Shown here: positions 1 through 7,710 of the stretch, piece by piece
Position numbering within the stretch: the first letter of the stretch is position 1
How the letters are laid out: the number at the start of each line of letters is the position of its first letter
Assembly (NCBI GenBank): GCA_017355425.1
Contig: CP070233.1
Span: forward strand, 3,575,501-3,639,500
Direction of reading: 5' to 3'
Origin: Dolichospermum sp. DET69
Lineage (GTDB): Bacteria > Cyanobacteriota > Cyanobacteriia > Cyanobacteriales > Nostocaceae
DNA: 64,000 bases
Notes under the pieces: model-generated
Databases searched by the model: none
What the model saw: only the letters and a program-made list of their open reading frames with translations
Told to the model about the DNA's origin: nothing
Program-made: the position numbers and the translations under genes

Positions 1-463
1 AAACAATCTTTCAATCACATCCTGTAAATCCTCAAATCCTGGATATCCTGATTCAGACTAAAAAAATCACTACTTCCTCAAAAACAATCTTTCAATCACA
101 TCCTGTAAATCCTCAAATCCTGGATATCCTGATTCAGACTAAAAAAATCACCACTTCCTCAAAAACAATCTTTCAATCACATCCTGTAAATCCTCAAATC
201 CTGGATATCCTGATTCAGACTGAAAAAATCACCACTTCCTCAAAAACAATCTTTCAATCACATCCTGTAAATCCTCAAATCCTGGATATCCTGATTCAGA
301 CTAAAAAAATCACCACTTCCTCAAAAACAATCTTTCAATCACATCCTGTAAATCCTCAAATCCTGGATATCCTGATTCAGACTGAAAAAATCACCACTTC
401 CTCAAAAACAATCTTTCAATCACATCCTGTAAATCCTCAAATCCTGGATATCCTGATTCAGAC
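1..463. repeat. 81-bp tandem repeat, about 5.7 copies
   Basis: The same 81-bp unit begins at 1, 82, 163, 244, 325 and 406 and breaks off at about 463. Copies differ only at a few positions (ACTAAA versus ACTGAAA; CACTAC versus CACCAC). The core on the minus strand is a run of heptamer-like CAGGAT/AGGATTT words, common in cyanobacterial repeats. The unit length is a multiple of three and one plus-strand frame stays open through every copy. The array runs off the left edge, so the true copy number is unknown. Confidence 0.95.
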
Positions 464-539
464 AATTAAGCTTTTATATCACCTTTTAATGCTTCTAGAC
501 AATTACCTAAGGGAATTTTTAAATCTTCTAGGCTTGTAA
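3..539 (+). CDS. Possible repeat-encoded protein, 3' end only
   Basis: From base 3 a frame is open through all 81-bp units and ends at TAA 537-539. Each unit translates to 27 residues containing SHPVNPQILDILIQT, followed by a Lys/Glu-variable segment rich in Lys, Thr and Ser. After the repeats about 24 hydrophobic residues follow. The start lies outside the window. Period divisible by three and absence of stops fit a coding tandem repeat, but the tail overlaps the minus-strand HigB-like remnant, and heptamer-derived repeats often keep an open frame by chance. No family is recognised. Confidence 0.25.
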   Translation, partial: TIFQSHPVNPQILDILIQTKKITTSSKTIFQSHPVNPQILDILIQTKKITTSSKTIFQSHPVNPQILDILIQTEKITTSSKTIFQSHPVNPQILDILIQTKKITTSSKTIFQSHPVNPQILDILIQTEKITTSSKTIFQSHPVNPQILDILIQTIKLLYHLLMLLDNYLREFLNLLGL

Positions 540-615
540 CTGAGTCTAGAGGATTTGGGGGTTGACATTTGATTTTAAATTTGTTATCATAGAACCGATA
601 AGGAAGAACTATCAT
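466..615 (-). pseudogene. HigB/RelE-type toxin remnant, truncated
   Basis: Reading leftward from ATG 613-615, 49 codons end at TAA 466-468. The segment SVTSLEDLKIPLGNCLEALKG resembles the middle of HigB-type plasmid-maintenance killer toxins, where a TSLEDL stretch is followed by a PGNRLEALKGDRKG stretch and then the RNase-fold C-terminus with its conserved Arg and Trp. Here the protein stops just after LKGDIKA, three bases before the 81-bp repeat array begins, so the catalytic C-terminal half is missing. The family match is from memory of the motif, not a search. A promoter for the opposite-strand methyltransferase lies inside this frame, which also argues that it is dead. Confidence 0.45.
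562..590 (+). promoter_or_regulatory. Sigma70-type promoter of the O-methyltransferase gene
   Basis: TTGACA at 562-567 and TATCAT at 585-590 are separated by 17 bases, an excellent housekeeping promoter. Transcription would start near 597, about 40 bases before the ATG at 639. No strong Shine-Dalgarno sequence follows. Confidence 0.6.
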
Positions 616-638
616 AAAATAATTAATAAATATAAATC

Positions 639-1301
639 ATGTCAAAACAAACCCTGGGTTTAGAACAAAACTTATATGATTATTTGCTGGCAGTTTCCCT
701 GCGCGAACCAACTATTTTAACCCAACTGCGTCAAGAAACCGCTCAAATGCCCAGGTCTATCATGCAAATATCCCCTGAACAGGGGCAATTTATGGCATTA
801 TTAATTAAATTGATAGGAGCAAAAAGAACCTTAGAAGTCGGTGTATTTACTGGCTACAGTTCCTTAGTAGTGGCTTTGGCTTTACCCGCAGATGGTAAAA
901 TAGTCGCCTGTGATGTCAGTGAAGAATATACAAGTGTTGCCCGTCGTTATTGGCAACAAGCGGGAGTTGCTGATAAAATTGATTTGCATATTGCCCCAGC
1001 TTTAGAAACTTTAGATAAGTTATTGACAGCAGGGGAAGCAGGAAGTTTTGATTTTGCCTTTATAGATGCTGACAAAGGTAACTATGATAATTATTATGAG
1101 CGATCGCTGGAATTAATTCGCCCAGGTGGACTAATTGCCATTGATAATGTGTTGTGGTCAGGTAAAGTTGCAGAGACAGAAATACAGGATAATCAAACTA
1201 ACAAAATTCGGGCTTTAAATCGCAAACTACATCAAGATTCCCGAATTACCTTGAGTTTAGTTCCCATAGCCGACGGATTAACCTTAGCGATGAAAAATTA
1301 G
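639..1301 (+). CDS. Class I SAM-dependent O-methyltransferase
   Basis: This 220-residue protein belongs to the caffeoyl-CoA/catechol O-methyltransferase family (Methyltransf_3), like Synechocystis Slr0095. It would transfer a methyl group from S-adenosylmethionine to a catechol-type hydroxyl with a divalent metal. The SAM-binding glycine motif EVGVFTGYSS is at residues 66-75. The metal/substrate segment FIDADKGNYDNYYE is at 141-154 and DNVLWSG at 169-175, all as in active members. Length is normal for the family. It stands alone behind its own TTGACA-N17-TATCAT promoter. The natural substrate cannot be deduced. Confidence 0.88.
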   Translation: MSKQTLGLEQNLYDYLLAVSLREPTILTQLRQETAQMPRSIMQISPEQGQFMALLIKLIGAKRTLEVGVFTGYSSLVVALALPADGKIVACDVSEEYTSVARRYWQQAGVADKIDLHIAPALETLDKLLTAGEAGSFDFAFIDADKGNYDNYYERSLELIRPGGLIAIDNVLWSGKVAETEIQDNQTNKIRALNRKLHQDSRITLSLVPIADGLTLAMKN

Positions 1302-1380
1302 TCCGAATAGATAGCGCAGGAATCTCGCTTACTTCTATTTATAGCTAAACTAGGAATATAACTTGAAAATATCAAATACA

Positions 1381-1599
1381 ATGTCCAATCATCCTTCAGT
1401 TATAAGTGTCTCTTCTGAAATTATGAGTGGTACTCCTGTTTTTACGGGAACAAGAGTTCCTATACAAACACTCTTAGATTATTTAAAAGCAGGAGACTCA
1501 ATAGATGATTTTTTAGATGGTTTTCCCACTGTTACTAGGGAACAAGTCATTACATTCTTAGAAGAAGCAGGAAAACAAATGATTAACAAGGTAGCTTAG
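1381..1599 (+). CDS. DUF433 family antitoxin
   Basis: A 72-residue DUF433 protein, a small winged-helix family usually acting as the antitoxin or DNA-binding partner of DUF5615 toxins. The signature GTPVFTGTRVPI near residues 18-29 and the DFLDGFPTVTREQV segment are characteristic. An in-frame TTG at 1363 could extend it by six residues and has AGGA about seven bases upstream. ATG 1381 gives the usual family length and is preferred. The stop at 1597-1599 is one base before the start of the partner gene, so the two are translated as a pair. Confidence 0.75.
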   Translation: MSNHPSVISVSSEIMSGTPVFTGTRVPIQTLLDYLKAGDSIDDFLDGFPTVTREQVITFLEEAGKQMINKVA

Positions 1600-1600
1600 G

Positions 1601-1924
1601 ATGAAACTGCTTCTAGATGAATGTATTGACCGCAAGTTAACTAAGGAATTTGTAGGTTATGAAATCAAAACAGTTCCCCAAATGGGATGGGCAGGAACTA
1701 AAAATGGTAAACTACTAGCTTTAGTAGAACAGGAATTTGATGTTTTTATTACGGTTGATAGAAATTTATCTTTTCAGCAAAATTTGTCTCAGTTTAATAT
1801 TGCTGTAGTTGTTTTGCAAGCATCTTCTAATAGATTAATTGATTTGAAACCTTTAGTTCCTAAGATTTTAGATATTTTATCTACATTAGTGAAAGGTCAA
1901 GCTGTAGTTGTTAGTCTTGAATGA
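1601..1924 (+). CDS. DUF5615 PIN-like toxin
   Basis: A 107-residue protein of the DUF5615 (Mut7-C/PIN-like) family, predicted ribonuclease toxins paired with DUF433 antitoxins. The N-terminal LLLDECID carries the acidic pair D6-E7, and TVDRNLSFQQNL supplies D53 and R54 of the usual metal-binding and phosphate-contact pattern. The gene begins one base after the DUF433 stop, the standard arrangement of this type II module. Activity as an RNase is inferred from the PIN-like fold of the family. Confidence 0.8.
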   Translation: MKLLLDECIDRKLTKEFVGYEIKTVPQMGWAGTKNGKLLALVEQEFDVFITVDRNLSFQQNLSQFNIAVVVLQASSNRLIDLKPLVPKILDILSTLVKGQAVVVSLE

Positions 1925-1940
1925 TAAGAAACTGAAATAA

Positions 1941-2003
1941 GATCCCCGACTTCTTTCTGGATCTTGTAAATAAATGATAAACTGATCTCAGAAGTCGGGG
2001 ATC
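1941..2003. terminator. Inverted repeat between convergent genes
   Basis: A perfect 14-bp inverted repeat, GATCCCCGACTTCT at 1941-1954 and its complement at 1990-2003, separated by 35 bases. It lies between the DUF5615 gene and the convergent glcF and may end transcription from both sides. It lacks a U-tract. The AAGTCGGGGAT word recurs near 58,058, so it may simply be a dispersed repeat. Confidence 0.45.
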
Positions 2004-2019
2004 TGGATATTATATTTTT

Positions 2020-3369
2020 CTAAATTTCCAACTTATCACCCCGAATCGCATAATCTAATAACTCCATTGGGTGCATAATAGAAATAGTTTTCCCTTGTAA
2101 ATATTTACTAATCTGCAAACTACAACCAGGGTTAGGAGAAGCAATTAAATCAGCACCAGTATTGATTAAATTCTCAGCTTTTTGTTTACCTAACTCTTCT
2201 GCAACTTCCGGTTGCAACATATTATAAACACCCGCACTACCACAGCATAAGGCCGCGTCTATGGGTTCTTTTAAAATCACACCCGGAATTTGTTTTAACA
2301 GTTGACGGGGTTGGACACTAATTTTTTGACCATGTAATAAATGACAAGCATCTTGATAAACTAAAGTGAGAGTTTTATCAGTTAATGGTGAAAGTTTTGC
2401 AGTTAAACCCACATTAGCTAAAAACTCCTGTGAGTCTTTAACTTTTGCGGCAAATGCTTTCGCTTTTTCGGCATATTCTGGATCATCAGCTAAAATATGT
2501 CCATATTCCTTTAAAGTATGACCACAACCAGCCGCATTGATAATCACAAAATCCACATTAGTATCAGCAAAACTATCAATCATTTGTCTGGCTAATGTTT
2601 TTGCTTGTTCAGTTTGTCCTTGGTGTTCAGGAAGCGCAGCACAACAACCTTGAGATTTAGGAATTACAACTTCACAACCATTTGCAGTTAAAACCCTCAC
2701 TGTCGCTTCATTTACACCAGAGAAAAACAGCCTTTGCACACAGCCTAAAATTACACCCACCCGATATCTTTTTTCATCCTTGGCTGGGATGATATCTGGT
2801 AAATTATCCTGAAAAGATTTAAGAGTAATTTCCGGTAAAATAGATTCCATAGCTGCTAACCGGGGAGATATAGCTTTAATTAACCCAGTTGCTTGTAATA
2901 ACTTAGAAATCCCTAACTTTTGATAAACTAATAAAGGAAAAAGTAAAATTCTTAAAAGATCAGGATTAGGAAACAGAGAAAAAATCAATTGTCGAACTAA
3001 CTTATCAGGTAAACTGCGGTTATAATTCCTTTCCACCTGATGACGAGTAGCCGAAATTAACTTATCATACTGCACACCAGAAGGACAAGTAGACACACAA
3101 GCCAGACAACCCAAACAAGAATCAAAATGTTCAACAGTAGCCGGATTGAGAGCAATTTCACCCTCATTAATAGCATCCATTAAATAGATTCTTCCCCTGG
3201 GAGAATCCATCTCCTTACCTAATACCCGATAACTAGGACAAGTAGCCAAACAAAAACCACAATGAACACAACTATCAATCAACTTTGGATCAGGTGGATT
3301 ACTATTATCAAAACCCTTCAAATTCTTAATACTAGCAACATTATTAACCAAACCTTCCGAAACTTGCAT
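2020..3369 (-). CDS. glcF: Glycolate dehydrogenase iron-sulfur subunit GlcF
   Basis: A 449-residue iron-sulfur subunit of glycolate dehydrogenase, which feeds electrons from glycolate oxidation in photorespiration to a membrane acceptor. Two [4Fe-4S] motifs are visible: CVHCGFCLATCP from residue 34 and CLGCLACVSTCP from residue 85. Two CCG-type heterodisulfide-reductase-like domains follow, with GCCAALPEHQGQ in the first and CCGSAGVYN in the second. Length matches GlcF. The FAD subunit gene glcE lies just upstream on the same strand, separated by 245 bases that contain a MITE. The GlcD subunit is not in the window. Confidence 0.88.
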   Translation of the reverse strand: MQVSEGLVNNVASIKNLKGFDNSNPPDPKLIDSCVHCGFCLATCPSYRVLGKEMDSPRGRIYLMDAINEGEIALNPATVEHFDSCLGCLACVSTCPSGVQYDKLISATRHQVERNYNRSLPDKLVRQLIFSLFPNPDLLRILLFPLLVYQKLGISKLLQATGLIKAISPRLAAMESILPEITLKSFQDNLPDIIPAKDEKRYRVGVILGCVQRLFFSGVNEATVRVLTANGCEVVIPKSQGCCAALPEHQGQTEQAKTLARQMIDSFADTNVDFVIINAAGCGHTLKEYGHILADDPEYAEKAKAFAAKVKDSQEFLANVGLTAKLSPLTDKTLTLVYQDACHLLHGQKISVQPRQLLKQIPGVILKEPIDAALCCGSAGVYNMLQPEVAEELGKQKAENLINTGADLIASPNPGCSLQISKYLQGKTISIMHPMELLDYAIRGDKLEI

Positions 3370-3420
3370 TTTATTCTTCCCTCTTTCTTCGTTTCTTCGT
3401 CCCTTCGTGGTTCATTCTCT

Positions 3421-3610
3421 TAGAGGATGTTTTAAAAGTTTTCAAGGTATAAATTAACCCCTCTTGTAAACCTCTACCCGAAGCGGAGAGAGGCTTTGAA
3501 ACCCCCCTTCCCAGCCTTCGGCACGCTGCGCTAACGTAGGGAAGGGGGGTAGGGGGGTTAGGTTTTTGGAGATTATCGGTTTCATCTAATACTTTTCAAA
3601 CACCCTCTTA
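3421..3610. mobile_element. MITE family A, copy 1 (190 bp)
   Basis: TA-flanked element with imperfect terminal inverted repeats, left TTAGAGGATGTTTTAAAAGT and right ACTTTTCAAACACCCTCTTA. Inside is a long palindrome of C-rich and G-rich tracts around 3501-3557. The same ends occur at 13,709-13,907 and 46,328-46,505 and, degraded, near 53,469. No transposase is encoded. TA at both ends suggests an IS630/Tc1-type origin (inference). It separates glcE from glcF. Confidence 0.8.
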
Positions 3611-3614
3611 AATC

Positions 3615-4901
3615 TTAAATCCCACCCACAAACCGACCAGGATTTAAAATACAATTACCATCAAACTGTTTTTTAATACCCCGCATTACATCCAAACTAT
3701 TGCCAGTATACCCCCAAACATCAAACTTTTCTTTTACCTCAACAGGCGCAGACAAAATACTCAAAAAACCAGAATTTGCTTGACATAAATTCCGCAAAGG
3801 TAAAATTTGCTCCGATTTTTCCAACCGCACCAAACCCAAACCACTGCTAATATGAATTAACCCAATATCTATTTGATTGAGAATCTCCACCGCAGCAGTT
3901 GGTAATACTCCTATTTTGCAAGTGATTGGAGATTCTGTAACATCAGAATGTATTTGTTCTGGTAATCGTTGCCATAAATCAGCTTCATGATTTTCTGCAT
4001 AAATTACTCCATGTAAACCTAGTTTTTCACCAATTATTAACAGTCGTTTTGACTGTTCTTGGACACTTTCGCTAATACTTTGAAAACGGGCAATTAATCC
4101 TATACCTGTCCCCAAATCTAAATTGGTAACTAACTTAGTTGATAATAAATCAGCTTGAGTTGGTGTTAATTCCGAACTTTGCAAAGTTCTCACCGCTTGG
4201 GATATGGCTTCAGGTTTACCAGTTAATATAACAGTTCCTGAACTTTCGGGAATAGGATAAACACGAAATGTGACTTGGCTGATAATTCCTAAGGTACCGT
4301 AAGCGCCAGTAAATAATTTCATTAAGTCGTAACCAGCCACATTTTTAACAACTCGTCCCCCAGCTTTGGCGATTTGACCATCTGCACGGATAAAAGTTAT
4401 ACCTAAAAGTTGGTCACGCACACCGCCATAACGTTGACGCAGAGAACCTGTATCGGCAGTAGCAACAATACCACCAATGGTAGCAGAATTAGGAAAAGCC
4501 GGATCAAGTGCTAGAAATTGGTGATGTTTAGCTAAAATCTCCTGAAGCTGGGCAAATTTCATCCCTGCTGCGACAGTGACAGTTAAATCACCTACAGCGT
4601 GTTCTATGAGTTGGTTAATGCGTTCGGTGCTGACAATAATATCAATATTTTTAGCTAAACCACCCCAATTGATTTTACTACCGCTACCACAGCTTAGAAC
4701 ACGCCATTTGTGACTGTTGGCAGTGGTGATAACGGCGGCTAATTCTGCTTGGCTATGGGGATAAATGACACAACTAGGCTGGCTTTTGGGGTCTATTCCT
4801 TGTTGGATATTATGCTGTTGGGTGGGGCTGAGATTTTCCCACGATAAAACTGCGTTTTCGGTGCTGAGAATAGAAGTTAAGGTAGATATTATTGAATTCA
4901 T
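3615..4901 (-). CDS. glcE: Glycolate dehydrogenase FAD subunit GlcE
   Basis: A 428-residue FAD-binding protein of the PCMH/glycolate-oxidase family. The flavin-binding loop CGSGSKINWGG is at about 71-81, ATIGGIVAT at 140-148 and GGRVVKNVAGYD at 181-192, in the order typical of GlcE. The C-terminal cap ends CILNPGRFVGG, the usual FAD-oxidase C-terminal signature. It is encoded upstream of glcF in the same direction, so both subunits probably come from one transcript or did before a MITE entered the gap. A GlcD-like paralogue is possible but less likely given the shorter length and the glcF neighbour. Confidence 0.82.
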   Translation of the reverse strand: MNSIISTLTSILSTENAVLSWENLSPTQQHNIQQGIDPKSQPSCVIYPHSQAELAAVITTANSHKWRVLSCGSGSKINWGGLAKNIDIIVSTERINQLIEHAVGDLTVTVAAGMKFAQLQEILAKHHQFLALDPAFPNSATIGGIVATADTGSLRQRYGGVRDQLLGITFIRADGQIAKAGGRVVKNVAGYDLMKLFTGAYGTLGIISQVTFRVYPIPESSGTVILTGKPEAISQAVRTLQSSELTPTQADLLSTKLVTNLDLGTGIGLIARFQSISESVQEQSKRLLIIGEKLGLHGVIYAENHEADLWQRLPEQIHSDVTESPITCKIGVLPTAAVEILNQIDIGLIHISSGLGLVRLEKSEQILPLRNLCQANSGFLSILSAPVEVKEKFDVWGYTGNSLDVMRGIKKQFDGNCILNPGRFVGGI

Positions 4902-4962
4902 TAGTCTCTTTTTTATTCTTAATTTAATATGAATTATATTTTGCGTAAAGCTAAGAGGTTAT

Positions 4963-5070
4963 CTCGTTCCCAGTCTCTGACTGGGAATGCCATGATGTAG
5001 GCTCTGCCTAATTGTATTATTAAAGGCAGAGCCTTATGGAATTCATTCCCATACAGAGTATGGGAACGAG
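4963..5070. repeat. 108-bp palindromic repeat CTCGTTCCC...GGGAACGAG, copy 1
   Basis: Begins CTCGTTCCCAGTCTCTGACT and ends AGAGTATGGGAACGAG, with an inner pair GGCTCTGCC/GGCAGAGCC, so it folds into a long branched hairpin. A 110-bp relative lies at 48,710-48,819. Short length, inverted ends and dispersion point to a non-autonomous mobile or REP-like element. Nothing is encoded in it. Confidence 0.85.
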
Positions 5071-5090
5071 AGATATTTCACAAATAAATG

Positions 5091-5117
5091 TAGGGGTTTA
5101 GCAGTGCTAAACCCCTA
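5091..5117. terminator. Hairpin downstream of the porin gene
   Basis: TAGGGGTTTAGCA at 5091-5103 and its perfect complement at 5105-5117 form a 13-bp stem with a one-base centre. It sits 31 bases beyond the end of the minus-strand porin gene, the right place for a terminator, though no long U-tract follows. A similar palindrome is at about 18,232-18,260. Confidence 0.45.
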
Positions 5118-5147
5118 CTCATACTAAACTATTAATCTCAGTTGATT

Positions 5148-6803
5148 CTAGAAAGTGAAGGTAGTCCGTAAAGTACCAACGTATTCAGTCCCATTCTGGT
5201 CATTATGCTCAGGATTTAAGATTACCAATACACCAGGAGTCAGAAGAATATTGTCAGAAATCTTCATCTTGTACAGTCCTTCCAAGTGATAAGAAGTGTC
5301 AAAATCTCTAGTAACACCAGCACCTGTACCACCAGTTAATTTAGGTGATTGACCGAAGATTAAACCTAAAGTATTACCTTCTTTACCAAAGTCTTTAATA
5401 CCCAATGTACTAGCCCAGTACCAGATTTCTCCACTTCTACTAGCACCACTTAAAGTGCTGGCAGTAGTATAACCACCCCAAGCACCTAATGTGATTTTAG
5501 GACTGGGTTGCAAGGTAGCTTGTACACCGTAATTGTTGGTTTCAGTTCTTGGTTCACCAGTAAAAGGAGCATTAGCTCTAGCGCTACCTGTACTACCAAG
5601 AAGACCAGTACTAGCACCAAAGTAGGAATGAGCATAGGTTAACCCAACATTGATAGCTTTGTTAGGCTTGAAAGCCAACTGACCAAAGATAGTGTTACCA
5701 CCATCGAATAGTCCTCTTCCAGGTGCGGGGTTAGCAGCATTATCCCTACCTGTTGCAAAATAAGCTGCACTCAAAGCGATTTTATCGCTGGGAGTGACGT
5801 TAACTGTGATACCACTACCATCATTAGCTTGACGATAAATTGGGCTGAAACGTCCGTAGCGAGATAAAGCACCTGAACCACTGCTTCTAAAGTCAGGGTT
5901 GAAAACGTTAACGTTTTCGTTTAACTCAGCACCAGTAGCATCAACTTTGACGCGAATTTTTTCGCTCAAGTTGAAGGCGTAGTTGAGTTTGTCAATAGTT
6001 ACAGTGTTATTACTGTTATTACCAGTAGCACTACCATCATGACCTAGACGGGTCATGTTAGTACCTGTACCAGTAGTACCTGAATTATTTGGAGAAATAT
6101 TTACCCCTTGCAAACGAGTTTGCAACTGGTCTGTCCCTGTAAAACTGCTGTTCAAGCTCAACCGCACACGGTTAGAGAAAGTTGTGTTGGAATCTACATC
6201 TGGAGATGCGGGATTAATATTATTAGCAGTAGAAGCAACTGCTACCTTATCCCCAAAAGCTTGAGACAAGCTGAAAATTGCTTCACCAGATAGTTTAGTG
6301 GTGGTGGAGAACTGATTAGCTTCTAATTCGCCAGTACGAGCTTCTAAAGCATCTACTTGACCGCGAATAGTTGCTAGTTCAGTGGAATATTCTTCTTGCA
6401 AACGCTGTAAGGTAGCTAAATCTTGCTTGCTTACCATGTCAGCGGTTGCGGTAGCAATGAGTTCATTAACGCGGTCTAAGCAGGAGTTTAAACCAGCCGC
6501 AAATTCATAACGACTCAAGGCCCGATTACCACGGAAAGTACCGTTAGGATAACCAGCTACGCAACCGTAGCGTTCAACTAAAGACTGTAAAGCTTGAAAC
6601 GCCCAATCTGTGGGTTGTACGTCGGAAAACTGAGAAACGGATGTTACTTGAGCCAGGTTGTTAGACTCTTGGGACAATTGAGCAACACTTGTTACTTGTT
6701 CCTTAGCTTCACCAGCAAAGGCACTGTTACCTGTCAATAAGGTCAAAGCTAGGACAGGACTAACCTTGAGGATATTCCAAAAAGCTTTTTTCATAAATTT
6801 CAA
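5148..6803 (-). CDS. SLH-domain OprB-type outer-membrane porin (iron uptake porin family)
   Basis: A 551-residue cyanobacterial outer-membrane porin. A Sec signal peptide ends near GNSAFA (residue 30). One S-layer-homology domain follows at about 58-105 (FSDVQPTDWAFQAL, GYPNGTFRGNRALSRYEF), anchoring to peptidoglycan-linked polymer. A coiled coil covers about 125-165, and an OprB-like beta-barrel fills the rest. The last residue is Phe (TTFTF), as expected for BAM-inserted barrels. Members are annotated as carbohydrate-selective or iron-uptake porins; the solute cannot be read from sequence. It is monocistronic, with a hairpin downstream. Confidence 0.85.
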   Translation of the reverse strand: MKFMKKAFWNILKVSPVLALTLLTGNSAFAGEAKEQVTSVAQLSQESNNLAQVTSVSQFSDVQPTDWAFQALQSLVERYGCVAGYPNGTFRGNRALSRYEFAAGLNSCLDRVNELIATATADMVSKQDLATLQRLQEEYSTELATIRGQVDALEARTGELEANQFSTTTKLSGEAIFSLSQAFGDKVAVASTANNINPASPDVDSNTTFSNRVRLSLNSSFTGTDQLQTRLQGVNISPNNSGTTGTGTNMTRLGHDGSATGNNSNNTVTIDKLNYAFNLSEKIRVKVDATGAELNENVNVFNPDFRSSGSGALSRYGRFSPIYRQANDGSGITVNVTPSDKIALSAAYFATGRDNAANPAPGRGLFDGGNTIFGQLAFKPNKAINVGLTYAHSYFGASTGLLGSTGSARANAPFTGEPRTETNNYGVQATLQPSPKITLGAWGGYTTASTLSGASRSGEIWYWASTLGIKDFGKEGNTLGLIFGQSPKLTGGTGAGVTRDFDTSYHLEGLYKMKISDNILLTPGVLVILNPEHNDQNGTEYVGTLRTTFTF

Positions 6804-7011
6804 TCTCTCTCACACCTATAATGAATCCAGTCTATGGTAAAGTCCCAAGGGAACTTATACATAAATGTTCTATAGTAATTCTACATCATTAATGGCAATT
6901 AAAACAACTAAATATCAAAATTTTTATACAAGGTTATGATTTATTTATTATTTGATAAATTTGAGATTATACCCTGTCTATGGTATGTATTGATGGCGAT
7001 CAATATCCAAT

Positions 7012-7680
7012 TTACGATCGCTGACCTGTAACAATATATGTGACTCGTTGAGCAATATTAGTTGCGTGATCTGCCATCCGTTCTAGGCAACGGATTGCTA
7101 AAGTTAACAGCAGAATTGGCTCCATGACTCCGGGAAAATTTTCCAAGTGGGCAAAGGTTTGATAAAGCTCCTCATAAGCATTATCTACAGCATCATCTAA
7201 GTGCTTCATTCTTTGTCCGCTAGTTTCGTCTAAGTCTGCCAGAGCGACTAAACAAGTTGCTAACATTGCTTGGGCGTGCTGAGACATAATCGCAATTTCT
7301 GGTAAAGAACTATGTTGCGGATAGGGGAATAGTTTGATGGCAATTTCCGCTAAATCTTTGGCATAATCTCCTATCCGTTCTAAGTCACGAACTAATTGCA
7401 TAAAAGCACTTAAACATCGCAAATCTTTCTCTGTGGGGGCTTCGCGGATGATAATAGTTGTGCAGTCTGATTCTATTTGTCTATAAAAGCGATCTATTTT
7501 TTTATCTAATTTGGGTATTTGTTCCGCTGCGATTAAGTCACCAGCAAACAGAGCTTGATGACTCAGCCGAAATGATTGTTCTACTAAAGCACCCATGCGT
7601 AACAAATCCCGTTCTAAACGCCTAATAGAGCGTTTTATTTGCGGTACTTCATGATTTTGTGTATCAAATACAGTTTTCAC
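7012..7680 (-). CDS. phoU: Phosphate signalling protein PhoU
   Basis: A 222-residue all-helical protein with two PhoU domains. The metal-binding E/D signatures are LERIGDYAKDLAE in the first half and LERMADHATNIAQRV in the second. PhoU links the Pst phosphate transporter to the PhoR/SphS kinase and keeps the regulon off when phosphate is plentiful. It lies 30 bases downstream of sphS on the same strand, giving an sphR-sphS-phoU operon, which supports the assignment. Confidence 0.93.
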   Translation of the reverse strand: MKTVFDTQNHEVPQIKRSIRRLERDLLRMGALVEQSFRLSHQALFAGDLIAAEQIPKLDKKIDRFYRQIESDCTTIIIREAPTEKDLRCLSAFMQLVRDLERIGDYAKDLAEIAIKLFPYPQHSSLPEIAIMSQHAQAMLATCLVALADLDETSGQRMKHLDDAVDNAYEELYQTFAHLENFPGVMEPILLLTLAIRCLERMADHATNIAQRVTYIVTGQRS

Positions 7681-7710
7681 AGTGGTTATATAAAATGTGT
7701 ATATATTTTT

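Noticed and set aside
1-463. Possible CRISPR array at the left edge
   Set aside because: The whole 81-bp unit is repeated without variable spacers, so it is a plain tandem repeat.
6055-6293. Two plus-strand frames of 61-69 codons inside the porin gene
   Set aside because: They lie fully within the strongly supported minus-strand porin, have odd composition and no family character.
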